DNA from: Leptospiraceae bacterium
Lineage (GTDB): Bacteria > Spirochaetota > Leptospiria > Leptospirales > Leptonemataceae
Reading direction: 5' to 3'
NCBI GenBank assembly: GCA_020440935.1
Contig: JAGRNC010000105.1
Coordinates: forward strand, 1 to 7,952
DNA length: 7,952 bases
The stretch's first letter is position 1. Each line of letters opens with the position of its first letter. A program made the position numbers and the translations under genes. The notes beneath the pieces are model-generated. The model did no database searches and was not told where the DNA came from. It was given only the letters and a program-made list of their open reading frames with translations. This document shows positions 4,719 to 7,952 of the stretch, piece by piece.

Positions 4719-6809
4719 ATGAATACCTCCGGCGTAAGAGTTCTGGCTGTGGATGACGATCCGGTGGCCCTTCTTTTATACGACCGAGTCCTGGGAGACC
4801 TGGTGGATCTGGAAACCCATCCCGATGCCGAATCGGCCCTGGAAGCCTACCGCCGGGAGCCTGCTCAGATTCTTCTACTAGATTGGCTACTTCCGGGAAT
4901 GGACGGATTGGAGCTCACGCGACAAATCCGACAAATTCCGGATTCCGAAGATGTGCAGATACTGATCGTCACGGGCCGCGACGAATCGGACAACCTGGCT
5001 CAGGCCCTGGAAGCGGGGGCCAACGATTACCTGGAAAAGCCAGTGCAACCCGCCCATTTAAAGGTGCGTCTGGAAATTGCGATTAGAAATCTAAGGATAC
5101 TGGAAACCAAGCGTCAGAGCGAGCGCAGAGGCGCATTGATGCTGCAGGTCTTTGACAACAGCCTGCATGGAATTCTGATTACAAACACAGAAAATCGTAT
5201 TATCTATACGAACCGTGCATTCTCACGAATCACCGGCTACGCGCCGGAGGAGGCCCTGGGGGAGCAGCCTAACTTTCTAAGCTCCGGTTTCCACAGCGCC
5301 GCATTCTATGATAAGATGTGGCATTCGGTGCACGAAGCGGGGTCCTGGAAGGGAGAAATCTGGAATAAGCGAAAAGATGGCGAAGTCTATCCCGAATGGC
5401 TGGAGATTTACACTGTACTGAATGAAAGCCAGGAACTGACCAATTATATGGCCCACTTCGTGGACATCTCACAGAAAAAACAAAACGAAGAGCAACTTCG
5501 CTATCTTGCCTCCTACGATACGTTGACCGGATTGCCGAATCGTAGTCATTTCATCGAAATACTGAGCCGCGCTCTGCTCAAAGCGCGGGAAGAGAAAACC
5601 AGGGGAGCCATTCTTTACCTGGACCTGGACCGATTCCAGGTGGTCAATGACACTCTTTCGCATGGCTCGGGAGATTTGCTGCTGCGCGATCTCAGCCAGA
5701 GGCTGCGGAACCTTATGGGACCAACGGACGTACTTTCGCGCACCGGCGGTGATGAATTTGCCATTCTTCTGGAGATAATCGATTCGGTGGACGAAGCGGT
5801 CCAGATCATCGAGAGAATAAAGAAGGATTTCGCAAGCCCCTTTGTAGTCGACGGACAGGAAATCTATGTTTCGGCCAGCACGGGCATTTGCATTTTTCCC
5901 GATGACGGCACCGATTCCGATGCATTGCTGCGCAATGTTGACATGGCCATGTATCGCGCCAAAGAATCCGGAAGAAACACATACCACTTTTATTCGCCGG
6001 ACACAAATACCCGTGCCTTTGAACACCTGGCCCTGGAGGCCAGTCTTCGCAGAGCCATCGAAAAAGAAGAATTTGTTTTGTTTTTCCAGCCGCTCATCGA
6101 CGCTTCCACTTTAAAGACCATAGCCGCAGAATCGCTCATTCGCTGGAATCATCCGGAACTTGGCATGGTTTCCCCGGCACGTTTTATTCCTGTGGCCGAG
6201 GAAACTGGATTGATTGTTCCCATGGGTAAGATCGTTCTAAAGAAGGCCTGCCAGACTTTTGTGGATTTGATGAATACGAACCTGGGCCTGGAACATATTG
6301 CAGTGAACGTATCGGCAAGGCAGTTTTTCCAGAGTGGCTTTCTGGACGAGATCGATGAAGTTCTGGCTTCTACGAATATGCCGGCCAATAGTCTGGAACT
6401 GGAATTAACCGAAAGCGCCTTCATACAGGACGTGGATCGCACGGTAGAGCTTCTAGATGCCCTGCGGAGCAGGGGAATCCGTCTTGCCATCGATGATTTT
6501 GGCACTGGTTTCTCCTCGCTGAGCTACCTGAAGCGCTTTCCCCTGGATACGCTCAAGGTGGATCAATCCTTTGTGCGCGATATTCATCGAAGCGCCGATG
6601 ATCTGGCCATTGTTCGAGCGATTATTGCGCTGGCCAGTGTTATGAAGCTTCGCATTGTAGGAGAAGGGATCGAAACGCAAGATCATTCGCGCATCTTGCG
6701 TGAAGAGGGCTGTAACATTTTGCAGGGATATCTGTATGCTCGTCCCATGCCCGCCGAAGAACTGAAGACATTCTTACAGGAATCCGAGCACGGACTCAAA
6801 GGCCTCTAA
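4719..6809 (+). CDS. Response regulator with receiver-PAS-GGDEF-EAL domains (cyclic-di-GMP turnover)
   Basis: A 696-residue cytoplasmic regulator with four domains. Receiver (about 6-125): Asp12/Asp13 acidic pocket, Asp55 phosphoacceptor (LLLDWLLPGMDG), Thr85 and Lys107 (EKP), so it should accept phosphate from a histidine kinase not found here. PAS (about 138-252): GILITNTENRIIYTNRAF to MAHFVDIS, ligand unknown. GGDEF (about 260-428): intact GGDEF at 343-347 (RTGGDEF), consistent with making cyclic-di-GMP from two GTP. The usual RxxD inhibitory site before it is replaced by GPTD (334-337), so normal product inhibition may be absent. EAL (about 435-690): the signature is ESL (471-473), with Asn530, Glu562/Glu565 (ELTES), Asp592/Asp593, Lys613, Glu649/Glu652 (GEGIE) and Gln669, consistent with phosphodiesterase activity. 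Both activities look possible; which dominates cannot be read from sequence. ATG 4719 is chosen because the receiver begins at residue 6. The 3' end overlaps miaE on the other strand by 14 bases. Confidence 0.93.
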   Translation: MNTSGVRVLAVDDDPVALLLYDRVLGDLVDLETHPDAESALEAYRREPAQILLLDWLLPGMDGLELTRQIRQIPDSEDVQILIVTGRDESDNLAQALEAGANDYLEKPVQPAHLKVRLEIAIRNLRILETKRQSERRGALMLQVFDNSLHGILITNTENRIIYTNRAFSRITGYAPEEALGEQPNFLSSGFHSAAFYDKMWHSVHEAGSWKGEIWNKRKDGEVYPEWLEIYTVLNESQELTNYMAHFVDISQKKQNEEQLRYLASYDTLTGLPNRSHFIEILSRALLKAREEKTRGAILYLDLDRFQVVNDTLSHGSGDLLLRDLSQRLRNLMGPTDVLSRTGGDEFAILLEIIDSVDEAVQIIERIKKDFASPFVVDGQEIYVSASTGICIFPDDGTDSDALLRNVDMAMYRAKESGRNTYHFYSPDTNTRAFEHLALEASLRRAIEKEEFVLFFQPLIDASTLKTIAAESLIRWNHPELGMVSPARFIPVAEETGLIVPMGKIVLKKACQTFVDLMNTNLGLEHIAVNVSARQFFQSGFLDEIDEVLASTNMPANSLELELTESAFIQDVDRTVELLDALRSRGIRLAIDDFGTGFSSLSYLKRFPLDTLKVDQSFVRDIHRSADDLAIVRAIIALASVMKLRIVGEGIETQDHSRILREEGCNILQGYLYARPMPAEELKTFLQESEHGLKGL

Positions 6810-7425
6810 ATCCGGACAGTATTCCAGGAAAGAAATCAAGTTCCGATACCACCGCGGCCTCCAGATCCAACCATTCATCGGTGCGGTCTTCGTGGATCTG
6901 GCGTGCCATGCGAAAAAAGGCATGGAAATGCCCCACTTCCGAGCCCAGAAAATCGCGGTACAGATCGGCCAGCTCATCCTGAGCTTCGCGAGCCAGTAGG
7001 ATGAATCTTTCGCAGCTACGGGCTTCGATTAGCCCCGCCACATACATTCGATCGGCCAGCTCTTTTCTTCCTTCGCCCCGGCGAATACTACTGTGTAGTT
7101 TGCCTGCGTATTCATTACGATGATGGCGGGCCATTGGATGCCCTCTCTGCAAAAGCAACCCGGATACGATTCGCAGATGTTCGGCTTCTTCGGCTGCAAT
7201 GGAGGTTAGCGCACGGAGCCATCCCGATGGGGGCTGCGCATCGGGCCAACGGCAGAGTAGCTCCAGCGCGTTTGAGGCGGCTTTCTTTTCCAGATGTGCA
7301 TGGTCGTTCAAAAGTGCGTCGGGATCCTTCAGCGCAGCCCGAGCCCATGCCGCTGGCGTCGCACATCGCAATGGCAGCGATTGCAGTAAGGACTGTTCAG
7401 CCAGGGCAGACTCAGATAATTCCAT
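6796..7425 (-). CDS. miaE: tRNA-(ms2io6A37) hydroxylase, MiaE
   Basis: A 209-residue ferritin-like diiron monooxygenase. MiaE hydroxylates the isopentenyl chain of 2-methylthio-N6-isopentenyladenosine at position 37 of tRNAs reading UNN codons, using O2, after MiaA and MiaB have acted. The diiron ligand pattern is visible in order: Glu46 (HLEKKA), Glu80-x-x-His83 (EEAEH), Glu134 (IEARSCER) and Glu163-x-x-His166 (SEVGHFHAFF). The region IEARSCERFILLA is strongly typical. The protein is shorter than the roughly 270-residue Salmonella enzyme but matches the compact form seen in many bacteria. I use ATG 7425 rather than the upstream ATG 7455, because GGGAGGA lies seven bases before 7425 and the resulting overlap with the upstream UbiD gene is only 14 bases. 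That overlap suggests translational coupling. The 3' end overlaps the regulator gene by 14 bases (6796-6809). Its presence implies an aerobic or oxygen-exposed life style. Confidence 0.92.
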   Translation of the reverse strand: MELSESALAEQSLLQSLPLRCATPAAWARAALKDPDALLNDHAHLEKKAASNALELLCRWPDAQPPSGWLRALTSIAAEEAEHLRIVSGLLLQRGHPMARHHRNEYAGKLHSSIRRGEGRKELADRMYVAGLIEARSCERFILLAREAQDELADLYRDFLGSEVGHFHAFFRMARQIHEDRTDEWLDLEAAVVSELDFFPGILSGFRGL

Positions 7426-7952
7426 GCAGAGGTCCTCCCGGAGCGCCCAGGGCATCTACCCTTTGCGATATCTCCGGATCCGAATCCAGGGGAGGCGCAT
7501 GGTGCGGCTTTCGACGCGCATCGATAATTAAAGGACCACTGCATCCCCAGTGTTTGAACGTATATGAGCTATCGACTCCGTACACATCGTGGGATGGATT
7601 GCTTCGCGTAAATGTTACCCAGAGAAAGTTATCGAAGGTTCGCGCACAGAATTCAGAATCGTCGGAAACGATGATAAGAGGCCATCCTTCAAAGGCTCTA
7701 TCCCGCTTCATTTGCTCTGAAATTCGATGACAGAGCTTCTCCATGGACGCCCGATCGTCCTCGTTTTGAAAGGCGGGACCACGAATGGAAAGTATTCCGG
7801 ATCGCACCATTCGAAGATCAGAGAAACCATCGCCTATATCGATACCAGGCACCGTGTTAGCCAGAGATCGCTTTTTCTCCCCTGCGGCGGCCACCACCAG
7901 CTTGGAACCTCGGTTTATGGTGACGCCGCTGTAATCCAGAGTATCCATGGTG
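7412..7952 (-). CDS. UbiD-family (prenylated-FMN) decarboxylase, C-terminal part
   Basis: The last 179 or so residues of a gene that continues beyond the right edge; the ATG at 7948 is probably an internal Met, because the frame stays open to the edge and UbiD proteins are about 480-620 residues long. The segment FLWVTFTRSNPSHDVYGV, then KHWGCSGPLIIDARRKPHHAPPL and GGPLHGII near the end, closely matches the C-terminus of the long UbiD form found in Bacteroidetes and some spirochaetes, often annotated as a menaquinone-biosynthesis decarboxylase. UbiD enzymes remove CO2 from aromatic or unsaturated acids with a prenylated FMN made by UbiX. The catalytic Arg-Asp-Glu and most cofactor contacts are upstream, so activity and substrate cannot be judged. 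A quinone-pathway role is likely but inferred. The stop at 7412-7414 lies inside the start of miaE. Confidence 0.85.
   Translation of the reverse strand, partial: TMDTLDYSGVTINRGSKLVVAAAGEKKRSLANTVPGIDIGDGFSDLRMVRSGILSIRGPAFQNEDDRASMEKLCHRISEQMKRDRAFEGWPLIIVSDDSEFCARTFDNFLWVTFTRSNPSHDVYGVDSSYTFKHWGCSGPLIIDARRKPHHAPPLDSDPEISQRVDALGAPGGPLHGII
7433..7439 (-). promoter_or_regulatory. Ribosome binding site of miaE
   Basis: GGGAGGA on the - strand, seven bases before ATG 7425. It lies within the last codons of the UbiD-family gene, so ribosomes finishing that gene stop close to the miaE start. It favours 7425 over the in-frame ATG at 7455. Confidence 0.75.

Noticed and set aside
5469..6026. Long open frame (185 codons) on the - strand inside the GGDEF region
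   Set aside because: It is antisense to a domain with clear conserved motifs and its translation shows no recognisable family.
7426..7455. ATG 7455 as start of miaE
   Set aside because: No ribosome binding site precedes it, and it would increase the overlap with the UbiD-family gene to 44 bases. ATG 7425 has GGGAGGA at good spacing.
7134..7730. Open frame of 198 codons on the + strand opposite miaE and the UbiD-family gene
   Set aside because: Both - strand genes have strong family motifs; this frame is Arg/Ala/Ser-rich shadow coding with no recognisable domain.

Overview
The window is bacterial chromosome, about half G+C by eye, densely packed and with genes on both strands. It carries six complete protein genes and one truncated gene at the right edge, plus several candidate control elements. 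The host is probably a free-living Gram-negative bacterium: it has a secreted protein of a kind known from Bacteroidetes and Leptospira-like spirochaetes, two cyclic-di-GMP enzymes, an oxygen-dependent tRNA hydroxylase and a long UbiD-type decarboxylase. A relative of the Leptospirales is my best guess, but it rests on remembered protein resemblance and is weak. No phage, IS, CRISPR or RNA gene is visible.

Left part (1-1817, + strand). A small DUF2892 membrane protein gene sits directly behind a long palindrome with a run of six C in its centre, an arrangement typical of operators for CsoR/FrmR/CstR-family repressors. Next comes a gene for an exported protein with an IPAGTF beta-domain and a Trp/Asp-containing C-terminal domain. 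Its 5' end holds two hairpins, one of them terminator-like, so its start is uncertain. Between this gene and the convergent hisC lie a terminator-like inverted repeat and three perfect copies plus one decayed copy of a 33-bp tandem repeat.

Middle part (1818-4718, - strand). In transcription order, a crotonase-family enzyme (more like an enoyl-CoA isomerase than a hydratase), a stand-alone EAL phosphodiesterase and hisC follow one another with gaps of 69 and 84 bases. The gap before hisC contains a near-perfect palindrome. The crotonase gene diverges from the next gene across a 75-base gap with an inverted repeat resembling back-to-back promoter elements.

Right part (4719-7952). A large response regulator (receiver-PAS-GGDEF-EAL) meets miaE tail to tail with the two coding ends overlapping by 14 bases. 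miaE in turn overlaps the end of the upstream UbiD-family gene by 14 bases, so those two look translationally coupled. The receiver-GGDEF-EAL protein and the separate EAL protein suggest local control of cyclic-di-GMP. The remaining genes look like metabolic or tRNA-modification housekeeping, and I see no evidence that the window encodes one integrated new system. The most promising leads are the C-tract operator, the structured 5' region of the exported-protein gene and the tandem repeat.
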